Origin: Isoperla grammatica
Lineage: Eukaryota > Arthropoda > Insecta > Plecoptera > Perlodidae
DNA length: 64,000 nucleotides
Direction of reading: 5' to 3'
Assembly (NCBI GenBank): GCA_945910005.1
Contig: OX246743.1
Coordinates: forward strand, 42,938,736 to 43,002,735
The position numbers were made by a program, and so were the translations under genes. Of the stretch, positions 1-11,800 are shown piece by piece. The notes under the pieces are model-generated. The model was not told the DNA's origin. It saw only the letters and a list, made by a program, of their open reading frames with translations, and made no database searches. Positions within the stretch are counted from its first letter, which is position 1; every line of letters begins with the position of its first letter.

Positions 1-433
1 TAAATCACTAAGCAACGACACTATTACGTACGCCACCTCACACGAATGCAAGGCAAGCATTATTCATTAACATGTTTCATGTATAGAGTAAGAAAGTCCA
101 ATGGAGAAACTCTTATCACTATTTGCTTAACCCTTTAACAAGAGACGCTACGCGTCGTCAAAGACGTGCTCAAATACACTCTGTTTTTTAGAATTATATT
201 CTTAACGGCTATATTGTTTATTTGGGCGCTCTTAAAGTTAATTCCCGAGGTAGATCTGAAAATTGTCTACTTTGAAAAAAATCATCGCGATGGTACGTTT
301 GTTGTGAACGACGTGAGGCGTCGTCGAAAGAATGTGCAATTTGACCGCCAAAAAATAAACCGTGTATGAAGTGGCTCCATACAGATTGATGTATTGATAT
401 AACTGGTTGAATATGGATGAAAAAAAAAGAGTG

Positions 434-501
434 GTGGTGACGGGTATCGAACCCCAGACCTCAAGCGTGGTAACCGACGACGCTACTGCATACACCATAG
501 C
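434..501 (-). other. tRNA-like element B, copy 0 (satellite)
   Basis: Minus-strand segment with an A-box-like motif (TGGTGTATGCAG) and a B-box-like motif (GGTTCGATACC), followed by a run of eight or more T. Diverged copy in the truncated first unit. See the entry at 3798 for the full description. Confidence 0.4.
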
Positions 502-1644
502 ACACGATGATACTACCAGCGCTTACACAGGTACAAGACATACTGCTCTCAATGTTGTGCATTGTTTGGGGTATGCAGATAGCTTGGATCATAACCTCCT
601 ATAGACGTCTGAACTCCTGATACACATCTCCAGAAAACGCAGTTTTGGGACTATCAAGACTTGGTTCATTCTGATATCATGACCTCCTATAGCCGTCTGA
701 ACTCCTGATACACATCCACAGAAAACGCATAAGACTTAGTAAATTCACGTTGGGAACATCACTAAACAGCCAACATTAAAACATGTTTCCTGGGCTAACC
801 ATGAACCATAGGCCAACCATAACATGTTCAATAAGTACACTGGGAATGGACGTTGCAGAAAGTGTAGACATTATTGTCTTAACCCTTTAATTCGTGACGC
901 TACAAAGTGTCAAAAACGTGCTAAAATACACTGCGTTTTTGAGTTTTTAATTTTTTACAGCTATATTGTTTACTTAGAGATCTTGAAGTTAATACTCAAG
1001 GTAGAACTGATAATTTTCTACTTTGAAAAAAATCAACGTGTACCTATGTTTGTTGTGAACGACGTCAGGCGTCGCCGAAATTTCAAAGGTTTTCTCGTCA
1101 AGTTCCACTTTCGGTACCGATTGTGGATGAACGGTGGTACCTAGTTAGTCGTAGCGTCGAATTTAAGGTCAGTAAGAATCCTTGGTGACGTAGTATGAGC
1201 GTCGGTAGCGTCGGTTTACACAGGTCGTGGTGAGGCGACGCCAACTTCAGGTAACCAAAATAGTAGATTTTTTGAGGTTTTTATTTTTTTACGGGTTAAC
1301 GGTTTAAGATAGAATTTTTTGATTCTCAGTTCCTTCTTATTCATCGCTCTCTTGATATGTTTCGTATTTAAAAAAAAAATAAAAAAAATAAAAAATTTCA
1401 AAATTCTCCGATTGTGCTCTTCTGAGACAAAATTTGAAATTTTGGGCGCCTGTATCTCTGTTAGTATGACCCCCAGCTTATTTTCGTTTTCAGGATGTCT
1501 AGATAATTCACGCAAAAAAAATAAAAAAAATAAAAAAACAAATTTGGACCACCCGTTTTTTAGCTACGAGCGCTTGAAAAAATAATTTCCCCTTAGTAAA
1601 CCCTTCTCAACTATTCTGCTCTGAATATGGAAGAAAAAAAAATT

Positions 1645-1713
1645 GCCGGTAACGGGTCTCGAACCCCGGACCGCGAAAACACTAGTCGGCGTCGCTACTG
1701 CCTACGCCACGCC
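1645..1713 (-). other. tRNA-like element A, copy 1 (satellite)
   Basis: Minus-strand segment with A box TGGCGTAGGCAG, B box GGTTCGAGACC and a T-run terminator immediately downstream. See the entry at 3327. Confidence 0.4.
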
Positions 1714-2116
1714 ACAGGATGGAGGTTGGAGCGCTTAGACTGGTACATATTGTACTGCTCTCAATGAATGCATGTATGTATCTCGATTCATTCTTATTGT
1801 AATTCTAACACCTAACATAGATGGATTTACGAACTGAGGGTCTCGTTGGATTAATAATATATCCAAGAATACGATTTGATAATAAAAACTCTGAAAAACG
1901 AAAAAAAGCCGTTTTTTTCTAAGTCCAAAATCCAGTTTCTACACCTTGTCAGTTTAAAATTGCATTCGATAGATGTTGACCACGTGAATGCAAAACCGCA
2001 CGCGTTTTCGAAAAAACGAGCAATTTGACCGTTAAAAAATAAACCGTGTCTGAAGCGGTTCCATGCACATTGATGTATTGATATAACTGTGTGAATATGG
2101 ATGAAAAAAAAGAGTG

Positions 2117-2184
2117 GTGGTGATGGGTCTCGAACCCCAGACCTTAAGCGTGGTAACCGACGACGCTACTGCATACGCCATAGC
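2117..2184 (-). other. tRNA-like element B, copy 1 (satellite)
   Basis: Copy of the tRNA-like element described at 3798, with A-box and B-box motifs and a downstream T-run on the minus strand. Confidence 0.4.
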
Positions 2185-3326
2185 AAACGATGATACTACC
2201 AGCGCTTACACAGGTACAAGACATACTGCTCTCAATGTTGTGCATTGTTTGGGGTATGCAAATAGCTTAGATCATAACCTCCTATAGCCATCTGAACTCC
2301 TGATACACATCTCCAGAAAACGCATTTTTGGGACTTTCAAGACTTGGTTCATTCTGATATCATGACCTCCTATAGCCGTCTGAACTCCTGATACACATCC
2401 ACAGAAAACGCATAAGACTTAGTAAATTCACGTTGGGAACATCACTGAACAGCCAACATTAAAACATGTCTCCTGGGCTAACCATGAACCATAGGCCAAC
2501 CATAACATGTTCAATAAGTACACTGGGAATGGACGTTGCAGAAAGTGTAGACATTATTGTCTTAACCCTTTAATTCGTGACGCTACAAAGTGTCAAAAAC
2601 GTGCTAAAATACACTGCGTTTTTGAGTTTTAAATTTTTTACAGCTATATTGTTTACTTAGAGATCTTGAAGTTAATACTCAAGGTAGAACTGATAATTTT
2701 CTACTTTGAAAAAAATCAACGTGTACCTATGTTTGTTGTGAACGACGTCAGGCGTCGCCGAAATTTCAAAGGTTTTCTCGTCAAGTTCCACTTTCGGTAC
2801 CGATTGTGGATGAACGGTGGTACCTAGTTAGTCGTAGCGTCGAATTTAAGGTCAGTTAGAATCCTTGGTGACGTAGTATGAGCGTCGGTAGCGTCGGTTT
2901 ACACAGGTCGTGGTGAGGCGACGCCAACTTCAGGTAACCAAAATAGTAGATTTTTTGAGGTTTTTATTTTTTTACGGGTTAACGGTTTAAGATAGAATTT
3001 TTTGGTTCTCAGTTCCTTCTTATTCATCGCTCTCTTGATATGTTTCGTATTTAAAAAAAAATAAAGAAAATCAAAAATTTCAAAATTCTACGATTGTGGT
3101 CTTCTGAGACAAAATTTGAAATTTTGGGCGCCTGTATCTCTGTTAGTATGACCCCCAGCTTATTTTCGTTTTCAGGATGTCTAGATAATTCACGCAAAAA
3201 AAATAAAAAAAATAAAAAAACAAATTTGTACCACCCGTTTTTTAGCTACGAGCGCTTGAAAAAATAATTTCCCCTTAGTAAACCCTTCTCAACTATTCTG
3301 CTCTGAATATGGAAGAAAAAAAGTTT

Positions 3327-3395
3327 GCCGGTAACGGGTCTCGAACCCCGGACCGCGAAAACACTAGTCGGCGTCGCTACTGCCTACGCCACGCC
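3327..3395 (-). other. tRNA-like element A, reference copy (satellite)
   Basis: On the minus strand this 69-nt segment has a Pol III A box (TGGCGTAGGCAG), a perfect B box (GGTTCGAGACC) about 40 nt further, and a run of seven T within about 10 nt of its end. That order is expected for a transcribed tRNA gene or SINE head. It shares its first 20 nt or so with element B. The T-arm pairs for only three to four base pairs and I cannot pair a full acceptor stem, so I do not call a functional tRNA. A tRNA-derived SINE head or a tRNA pseudogene captured by the satellite is more likely. Confidence 0.5.
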
Positions 3396-3797
3396 ACAGG
3401 ATGGAAGTTGGAGCGCTTAGACTGGACATATTGTACTGCTCTCAATGAATGCATGTATGTATCTCGATTCATTCTTATTGTAATTCTAACACCTAACATA
3501 GATGGATTTACGAACTGAGGGTCTCGTTGGATTAATAATATATCCAAGAATACGATTTGATAATAAAAACTCTGAAAAACGAAAAAAAGCCGTTTTTTTC
3601 TAAGTCCAAAATCCAGTTTCTACACCTTGTCAGTTTAAAATTGCATTCGATAGATGTTGACCACGTGAATGCAAAACCGCACGCGTTTTCGAAAAAACGA
3701 GCAATTTGACCGTTAAAAAATAAACCGTGTCTGAAGCGGCTCCATGCACATTGATGTATTGATATAACTGTGTGAATATGGATGAAAAAAAAGAGTG

Positions 3798-3865
3798 GTG
3801 GTGACGGGTCTCGAACCCCAGACCTCAAGCGTGGTAACCGACGACGCTACTGCATACGCCATAGC
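3798..3865 (-). other. tRNA-like element B, reference copy (satellite)
   Basis: Minus-strand segment of about 68 nt with A box (TGGCGTATGCAG), B box (GGTTCGAGACC) and a run of eight T directly after the CACCAC-rich 3' end. The head is nearly the same as element A, but the middle differs. The acceptor and T stems do not pair well, so a working tRNA is doubtful. Pol III transcription is plausible from the boxes and terminator. Confidence 0.5.
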
Positions 3866-5007
3866 AGACGATGATACTACCAGCGCTTACACAGGTACAA
3901 GACATACTGCTCTCAATGTTGTGCATTGTTTGGGGTATGCAAATAGCTTAGATCATAACCTCCTATAGCCGTCTGAACTCCTGATACACATCTCCAGAAA
4001 ACGCATTTTTGGGACTTTCAAGACTTGGTTCATTCTGATATCATGACCTCCTATAGCCGTCTGAACTCCTGATACACATCCACAGAAAACGCATAAGACT
4101 TAGTAAATTCACGTTGGGAACATCACTGAACAGCCAACATTAAAACATGTCTCCTGGGCTAACCATGAACCATAGGCCAACCATAACATGTTCAACAAGT
4201 ACACTGGGAATGGACGTTGCAGAAAGTGTAGACATTATTGTCTTAACCCTTTAATTCGTGACGCTACAAAGTGTCAAAAACGTGCTAAAATACACTGCGT
4301 TTTTGAGTTTTTAATTTTTTACAGCTATATTGTTTACTTAGAGATCTTGAAGTTAATACTCAAGGTAGAACTGATAATTTTCTACTTTGAAAAAAATCAA
4401 CGTGTACCTATGTTTGTTGTGAACGACGTCAGGCGTCGCCGAAATTTCAAAGGTTTTCTCGTCAAGTTCCACTTTCGGTACCGATTGTGGATGAACGGTG
4501 GTACCTAGTTAGTCGTAGCGTCGAATTTAAGGTCAGTAAGAATCCTTGGTGACGTAGTATGAGCGTCGGTAGCGTCGGTTTACACAGGTCGTGGTGAGGC
4601 GACGCCAACTTCAGGTAACCAAAATAGTAGATTTTTTGAGGTTTTTATTTTTTTACGGGTTAACGGTTTAAGATAGAATTTTTTGGTTCTCAGTTCCTTC
4701 TTATTCATCGCTCTCTTGATATGTTTCGTATTTTAAAAAAAATAAAGAAAATCAAAAATTTCAAAATTCTACGATTGTGGTCTTCTGAGACAAAATTTGA
4801 AATTTTGGGCGCCTGTATCTCTGTTAGTATGACCCCCAGCTTATTTTCGTTTTCAGGATGTCTAGATAATTCACGCAAAAAAAATAAAAAAAATAAAAAA
4901 ACAAATTTGTACCACCCGTTTTTTAGCTACGAGCGCTTGAAAAAATAATTTCCCCTTAGTAAACCCTTCTCAACTATTCTGCTCTGAATATGGAAGAAAA
5001 AAAGTTT

Positions 5008-5076
5008 GCCGGTAACGGGTCTCGAACCCCGGACCGCGAAAACACTAGTCGGCGTCGCTACTGCTTACGCCACGCC
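5008..5076 (-). other. tRNA-like element A, copy 3 (satellite)
   Basis: Copy of the element described at 3327 with A box, B box and T-run all intact. One base near the A box differs (TGGCGTAAGCAG). Confidence 0.4.
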
Positions 5077-5479
5077 ACAGGATGGAAGTTGGAGCGCTTA
5101 GACTGGTACATATTGTACTGCTCTCAATGAATGCATGTATGTATCTCGATTCATTCTTATTGTAATTCTAACACCTAACATAGATGGATTTACGAACTGA
5201 GGGTCTCGTTGGATTAATAATATATCCAAGAATACGATTTGATAATAAAAACTCTGAAAAACGAAAAAAAGCCGTTTTTTTCTAAGTCCAAAATCCAGTT
5301 TCTACACCTTGTCAGTTTAAAATTGCATTCGATAGATGTTGACCACGTGAATGCAAAACCGCACGCGTTTTCGAAAAAACGAGCAATTTGACCGTTAAAA
5401 AATAAACCGTGTCTGAAGCGGCTCCATGCACATTGATGTATTGATATAACTGTGTGAATATGGATGAAAAAAAAGAGTG

Positions 5480-5547
5480 GTGGTGACGGGTCTCGAACCC
5501 CAGACCTCAAGCGTGGTAACCGACGACGCTACTGCCTTCGCCATAGC
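5480..5547 (-). other. tRNA-like element B, copy 3 (satellite)
   Basis: Copy of the element described at 3798. The A-box region is slightly changed (TGGCGAAGGCAG). Confidence 0.4.
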
Positions 5548-6689
5548 AGACGATGATGCTACCAGCGCTTACACAGGTACAAGACATACTGCTCTCAATG
5601 TTGTGCATTGTTTGGGGTATGCAAATAGCTTAGATCATAACCTCCTATAGCCGTCTGAACTCCTGATACACATCTCCAGAAAACGCATTTTTGGGACTTT
5701 CAAGACTTGGTTCATTCTGATATCATGACCTCCTATAGCCGTCTGAACTCCTGATACACATCCACAGAAAACGCATAAGACTTAGTAAATTCACGTTGGG
5801 AACATCACTGAACAGCCAACATTAAAACATGTCTCCTGGGCTAACCATGAACCATAGGCCAACCATAACATGTTCAATAAGTACACTGGGAATGGACGTT
5901 GCAGAAAGTGTAGACATTATTGTCTTAACCCTTTAATTCGTGACGCTACAAAGTGTCAAAAACGTGCTAAAATACACTGCGTTTTTGAGTTTTTAATTTT
6001 TTACAGCTATATTGTTTACTTAGAGATCTTGAAGTTAATACTCAAGGTAGAACTGATAATTTTCTACTTTGAAAAAAATCAACGTGTACCTATGTTTGTT
6101 GTGAACGACGTCAGGCGTCGCCGAAATTTCAAAGGTTTTCTCGTCAAGTTCCACTTTCGGTACCGATTGTGGATGAACGGTGGTACCTAGTTAGTCGTAG
6201 CGTCGAATTTAAGGTCAGTAAGAATCCTTGGTGACGTAGTATGAGCGTCGGTAGCGTCGGTTTACACAGGTCGTGGTGAGGCGACGCCAACTTCAGGTAA
6301 CCAAAATAGTAGATTTTTTGAGGTTTTTATTTTTTTACGGGTTAACGGTTTAAGATAGAATTTTTTGGTTCTCAGTTCCTTCTTATTCATCGCTCTCTTG
6401 ATATGTTTCGTATTTTAAAAAAAATAAAGAAAATCAAAAATTTCAAAATTCTACGATTGTGGTCTTCTGAGACAAAATTTGAAATTTTGGGCGCCTGTAT
6501 CTCTGTTAGTATGACCCCCAGCTTATTTTCGTTTTCAGGATGTCTAGATAATTCACGCAAAAAAAATAAAAAAAATAAAAAAACAAATTTGTACCACCCG
6601 TTTTTTAGCTACGAGCGCTTGAAAAAATAATTTCCCCTTAGTAAACCCTTCTCAACTATTCTGCTCTGAATATGGAAGAAAAAAAGTTT

Positions 6690-6758
6690 GCCGGTAACGG
6701 GTCTCGAACCCCGGACCGCGAAAACACTAGTCGGCGTCGCTACTGCCTACGCCACGCC
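6690..6758 (-). other. tRNA-like element A, copy 4 (satellite)
   Basis: Copy of the element described at 3327; boxes and terminator are intact. Confidence 0.4.
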
Positions 6759-7167
6759 ACAGGATGGAAGTTGGAGCGCTTAGACTGGTACATATTGTAC
6801 TGCTCTCAATGAATGCATGTATGCATCTCGATTCATTCTTATTGTAATTCTAACACTTAACATAGATGGATTTACGAACTGAGCTGAGGGTCTCGTTGGA
6901 TTAATAATATATCCAAGAATACGATTTGATAATAAAAACTCTGAAAAACGAAAAAAAAGCCGTTTTTGTCTAAGTCCAAAATCCAGTTTCTACACCTTGT
7001 CAGTTCAAAATTGCATTCGATAAATGTTGACCACGTGAATGCAAAACCGCACGCGTTTTCGAAAAAACGAGCAATTTGACCGTTAAAAAATAAACCGTGT
7101 CTGAAGCGGCTCCATGCACATTGATGTATTGATATAACTGTGTGAATATGGATGAAAAAAAAGAGTG

Positions 7168-7235
7168 GTGGTGACGGGTCTCGAACCCCAGACCTCAAGC
7201 GTGGTAACCGACGACGCTACTGCATACGCCATAGA
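7168..7235 (-). other. tRNA-like element B, copy 4 (satellite)
   Basis: Copy of the element described at 3798. It lies just left of the 679-bp TIR element that interrupts this unit. Confidence 0.4.
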
Positions 7236-7276
7236 ACACGATGATTCTACCAGCGCTTACACAGGTACAAGACATA

Positions 7277-7955
7277 AGTCGCGTGCCAGAATTCAGCCGC
7301 TAGGTTCGCTAGCTAAGCGCAAAATGACGTCATGCTAGATTCGCTAACCAAGAATATTGGAACGGAAAGATGGACGAGCGAGAAATTGTGCTGGCAGCTG
7401 CAGCGGTTATTTTAAATAGTTGCACTATTGCCGAATCATCGTCCAGTGAATCATCATCCTAGGCCTAGGTTATGGCTGGTATGGGCACTAGGATAAGCCC
7501 CCATAGAGTGTAGGCCCTAGGCCTAGGCCAAAGATATTATAATATTCCCTGGCCTAGGCCATGTGGCTGACCGCTGGAGGTTATGTTTAGAGGTTATGAT
7601 GGCCTAGACGCCTACATTTTAATATGACAGGCCTAGCTTGAATCATATTTGAGCTCTCTGGCTCACCTTGAATGATTTTATTGGCCGTCTCCTTGTCAAT
7701 GGAAAGTACCATGTCGACATCGTTATAGTTAATGTAGTTAACTTGCAACTCGACAATCTCCAAAACCAAATCTGACGCCATTTCTCGCGGTTGTTAGCAG
7801 GTTAGCGGTCTTCTTCTTGGCTAGAAGCGCTAGCTCAGCAACGCTAGAATACTGAACTTTGGAACGGCTCGCTAGAACATAGCCCACTTTGCTGCTTGAA
7901 ATAGGAACGCTTCGCTAACGTAGCGAACCTAGCGGCTGAATTCTGGCACGCGACT
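7277..7955. mobile_element. 679-bp TIR element, Harbinger-like, inserted in the satellite
   Basis: The element starts with AGTCGCGTGCCAGAATTCAG and ends with its inverse; the TIRs pair for about 35 bp. Sister satellite units show the empty site, so the ends are certain. The flanks read ATA and ATT where the empty site has ATA, fitting a 3-bp duplication with one later change. Inside, a short plus-strand frame starting at 7371 begins with Met-Asp-Glu-Arg-Glu and runs into Ala- and Ser-rich sequence. A minus-strand frame (7587-7781, 64 aa) begins Met-Ala-Ser-Asp. Both look like leftover first exons of transposon genes. The Harbinger assignment rests on the 3-bp TSD and this layout and is an inference. 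Confidence 0.6.
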
Positions 7956-8154
7956 ATTCTGCTCTCAATGTTGTGCATTGTTTGGGGTATGCAAATAGCT
8001 TAGATCATAACCTCCTATAGCCGTCTGAACTCCTGATACACATCTCCAGAAAACGCAGTTTTGGGACTTTCAAGACTTGGTTCATTCTGATATCATGACT
8101 TTCTATAGCCGTCTGAACTCCTGATACACATCCACAGAAAACGCATAAGACTTA

Positions 8155-8301
8155 GGTTGGAATTCATAGTCGGCCCCTACACCTAGGGGCACCCATTGTT
8201 GCTATGGATTTGTTTTGTTTATGGGAAATAACATGCAAACAATTGTTACCTTGGCAACAATGGGCGCCCCTAGGTGTAGGGGCCGACTATGAATTCCAAC
8301 C
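8155..8301. mobile_element. 147-bp MITE with TTA target duplication (PIF/Harbinger type)
   Basis: Near-perfect palindrome whose arms begin GGTTGGAATTCATAGTCGGC and run about 46 bp. It is flanked by TTA on both sides (8152-8154 and 8302-8304). Sister satellite units have a single TTA at this place, so the 3-bp duplication is directly seen. A 3-bp TWA duplication is the known hallmark of PIF/Harbinger elements. It contains no coding capacity. Confidence 0.8.
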
Positions 8302-8856
8302 TTAGTAAATTCACGTTGGGAACATCACTGAACAGCCAACATTAAAACATGTTTCCTGGGCTAACCATGAACCATAGGCAAACCATAACATGTTCAATAA
8401 GTACCTTCACTGGGAAAGGACGTTGCAGAAAGTGTAGACATTATTATCTTAACTCTTTAATTGGTGACGCTACAAGTGTCAAAAACGTGCTAAAATACAC
8501 TGCGTTTTTGAGTTTTTAATTTTTTACAGCTATATTGTTTACTTGGGAGATCTTGGAGTTAATATTCAAGGTAGAACTAATAATTTTCTACTTTGAAAAA
8601 AATCAACGTGTACCTATGTTTGTTGTGAACGACTTCAGGCGTCGCCGAAATTTCAAAGGTTTTCTCGTCAAGTTCCACTTTCGGTACCGATTGTGGATGA
8701 ACGGTGGTACCTAGCTAGTCGTAGCGTCGAACTTAAGTTCAGTTAGAATCCTTGGTGACGTAGTATGAGCGTCGGTAGCGTCGGTTTACACAGGTCGTGG
8801 TGAGGCGACGCCAACTTCAGGTAACCAAAATAGTAGATTTTTTGAGGTTTATATTT

Positions 8857-11800
8857 TTTATATTCTACTTGATTACTCGATTAGAATAACAGTCAAGAAT
8901 GTCGTTCAAAGGTAAGGAGTGGAACACACTTTAGGTCAAGACGATTGTTGGCTGGATACAAATAGGACTGGAATTAAATAAAACAAATAGTTTGTATTTT
9001 GATTATCACATTTGAATAACTTTATTAAACTAAAATTAGTTTAATACATTTTGACAGTTATTTATCATCATTATAAACTACACATTTCCGTACTAATAGT
9101 AACAAGTGAACAATGGTATAAAAATGAAAAATACACAGCATTGTGAATCAGTTAGTTACGTTTGGAGAATGGAGACCACATGAAACGTTTCAAAAGAGCT
9201 ATTGGTCTCCTTTCTCCTTTTCCCAAACACAAATACAACTACATATACACAGGAGTTATAAATATCGAAACAATACCATATCATTCCTAGTTAGTTAAAC
9301 ATAATAATGATTTTCAGTTGAACTATAAATGAGAAATTCTATCTAGAAATGAATGAAATGAACAACAAAACATCAGCAGTGAACGATGTATTATTAGGAT
9401 CGACTAACGAAATACCTCTGAGGTAAGTTTACTACAACCGGAGAACAACCTTTGAAGGTGAAAAAACATTTCTTACAATCTTTGTGAATGTTGACAGTGC
9501 ATTTTTCAAAACGATCAAGTTACAGGCTTAAAGACAAATCCTGCCTCCTCATGACCGCTGGGTCAGGATTGTGACAGAAGGGGAGTACACAGTTGTTGGT
9601 ATTGGGGCAATTTCCATCTAGGTCTTAGTATTATTCTACATAACATATCACAGTACAATAACAGTTGTCAAATTATAACGACAACTATATCATTTAGGCT
9701 TTAGTTGTGACGCTATTTCCAACACGAGGGTAGCAACGTGCTGTTTCTGGGCTGCAGTGTAGAGAGCGTGATTGCAACGTGAACATTGCCCCGCTTACAC
9801 GCGGCATATTCACCAAGATCCCGTAATCATAGTCGCCTTTTTCTATTTGGATTTTGTGTTTTATAACACAAATAGATGCATAAAACAATTGGTTACCAAC
9901 CTTGGAGTTAGGCTACAACGGATTGAAGATCAACTACAAACACGGGCGTAAGTGTCTCAAATTTTCATTTTCAAATAAACGCGTGAAACAAAAACTGGTT
10001 GATGATTATTCACTGTAATCCCTGGATATAATATGAATGATATATCCATACTTATTATTACACAAACTGACGATTCATAGCAGGTTTTGCAGACTGTGTA
10101 TGCAGTGAACACACTCTTCTAGAAGTAACAAATGGCTTTATCGCATGTCGGCACACGTATTTTTCTAAATCGAATACTTTCCAATTACAACTTTCCACCA
10201 GATGTGTACCTATAATGTATATTGCATGGAACGCTGCACAACCGAGTTAACCTCTTAATGACTCTGCCAACAGCACAACAATGATGACAGACTACCACCA
10301 TATACACTATACTGCCTTTCTCTTTTTCTCAATGTAATATTTTTACGTTTTTTTTATTTTTACCAATTTATTTAAAATTTATTTTTACCTCATGCTTCTA
10401 CGGTACCAGTGTAATTATTTTATAATCACAATGTAACATGCCATGTATGCTTTAGCAGTTGTAGTAAAGTAAAACATAAATTATTATAAAATGTTATACA
10501 CTTAACATCGTGCATTTCTGTGGGAGTAGGGAGGAACACCTCTCCTCCCCCCCCCCCCCCCCCCAAAAAAAAAGTACTACCCGCAATATAAATAACAATA
10601 ATTATAATAATGGTAATAATTACACTGGTGAATTACACTACACCACAATGTTCACCCGACTGGGAATAAAACCCGTTTTTTCCGCTTTACCTACTAGAGA
10701 TTTAACCATCAGGTTTATTTGAGGCCAGAATACAACTCTAGCCTATCTAATTTTCTATTTTTTGTGATTTGTTTTTCGACTTTCGGTTGGGCCAAACTCA
10801 TGCAACAATTGCTATTATTCACAATTTAATAATAACAACAATAATAATTAATAATATTAATAATAATAATAATATAATAATAATGACAATAATAATTAAT
10901 TCCACAGGTTTTGAACTATAGCCAGCTTTATGGGCAATGTTAGGAAGTACTATAATGGAAATTGCTTGAAAGATTTTCCACGACCGAGAATTGAACCCAG
11001 GTCATCCAACTTGATGTGCTAAATTTGTGGCAAGAAGACAAACCCTAAAATTGCAATTTGTTGTGATTTGTTCTTTGATTCCTGGTCGGGGAAACCTTTT
11101 GCGTCAATTGCCATTAATAATAATAGTACGGGACAGCTCAAAGCATTTCATGTTTTCAAGCATACACCTTTTGAACAGAGTACATATGGTCAATAATGGA
11201 ATACACGTATGTATAACTGAACAGAAATAAATAACACAAAACTAAACTAGGAATTCTATCCACATTACACAGTAAACCGAAAAAATCATAACACTAAATA
11301 TAGTTAATACAGTACCTATGAATATGATTTAATTGAAGCTCCATTGTAATAAAAACATTTGTAAAAATTTTTATTCTGGTCCTGTTTGCAGTTTATTATC
11401 CACTCTAGGAGTAAAATAATGTTAATTAATACACACAATAAATAAACATTTGGTCCTGGTAAATGCTAGGCTAGGTACTTAGTAAGGCTAGGTAGTTTGG
11501 GGGATGGAGGTGGTTGTTTGTGGGAGAGTTAATTGGAGAGGGTAGAGAGATAAAGTTCCACTGCAAGTTGCAAGCAGAACCTTTCCCAGAGATTTTGGGT
11601 TCTATTTAACAACACATCTCGGGGCCACATGGGCGTTCATGCACAGGGGGGTTCGCAACCCTTGAAGCAAAGATACGCGTGTTCATAATTACTTCCTGAT
11701 GACAACACGGAACAATAGTTAGGTCTATAACGTGGACATCACACACATCCTAAAATCAATCAATATATAAATGAGAATCTTACCTAAAACATCATCAACA

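Larger units (their letters stand above)
1..8856. repeat. Tandem array of a 1682-bp satellite unit, about 5 copies
   Basis: The same sequence recurs with a period of 1681-1682 bp, for example at 824, 2506, 4188 and 5870. The units beginning near 2.5, 4.2 and 5.9 kb are nearly identical. The left end (1-820) is a diverged, internally deleted copy, and the right-hand copy (about 7190-8856) is diverged and interrupted by two insertions. Short open frames repeat in every unit but contain frame-breaking A-runs and match no protein known to me, so they are not called as genes. Each unit holds two tRNA-like segments on the minus strand, listed separately. The array may continue left of the window. 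Confidence 0.9.

Noticed and set aside
824..1144. 106-codon frame repeated in each satellite unit
   Set aside because: It recurs because the DNA recurs. There are no family motifs, and the unit at 2506 has lost the same frame by a one-base change.
878..1302. Possible piggyBac ends (TTAACCCTTT and GGGTTAA) within the satellite unit
   Set aside because: Only about seven bases match between the two ends and no duplication can be shown; too weak.
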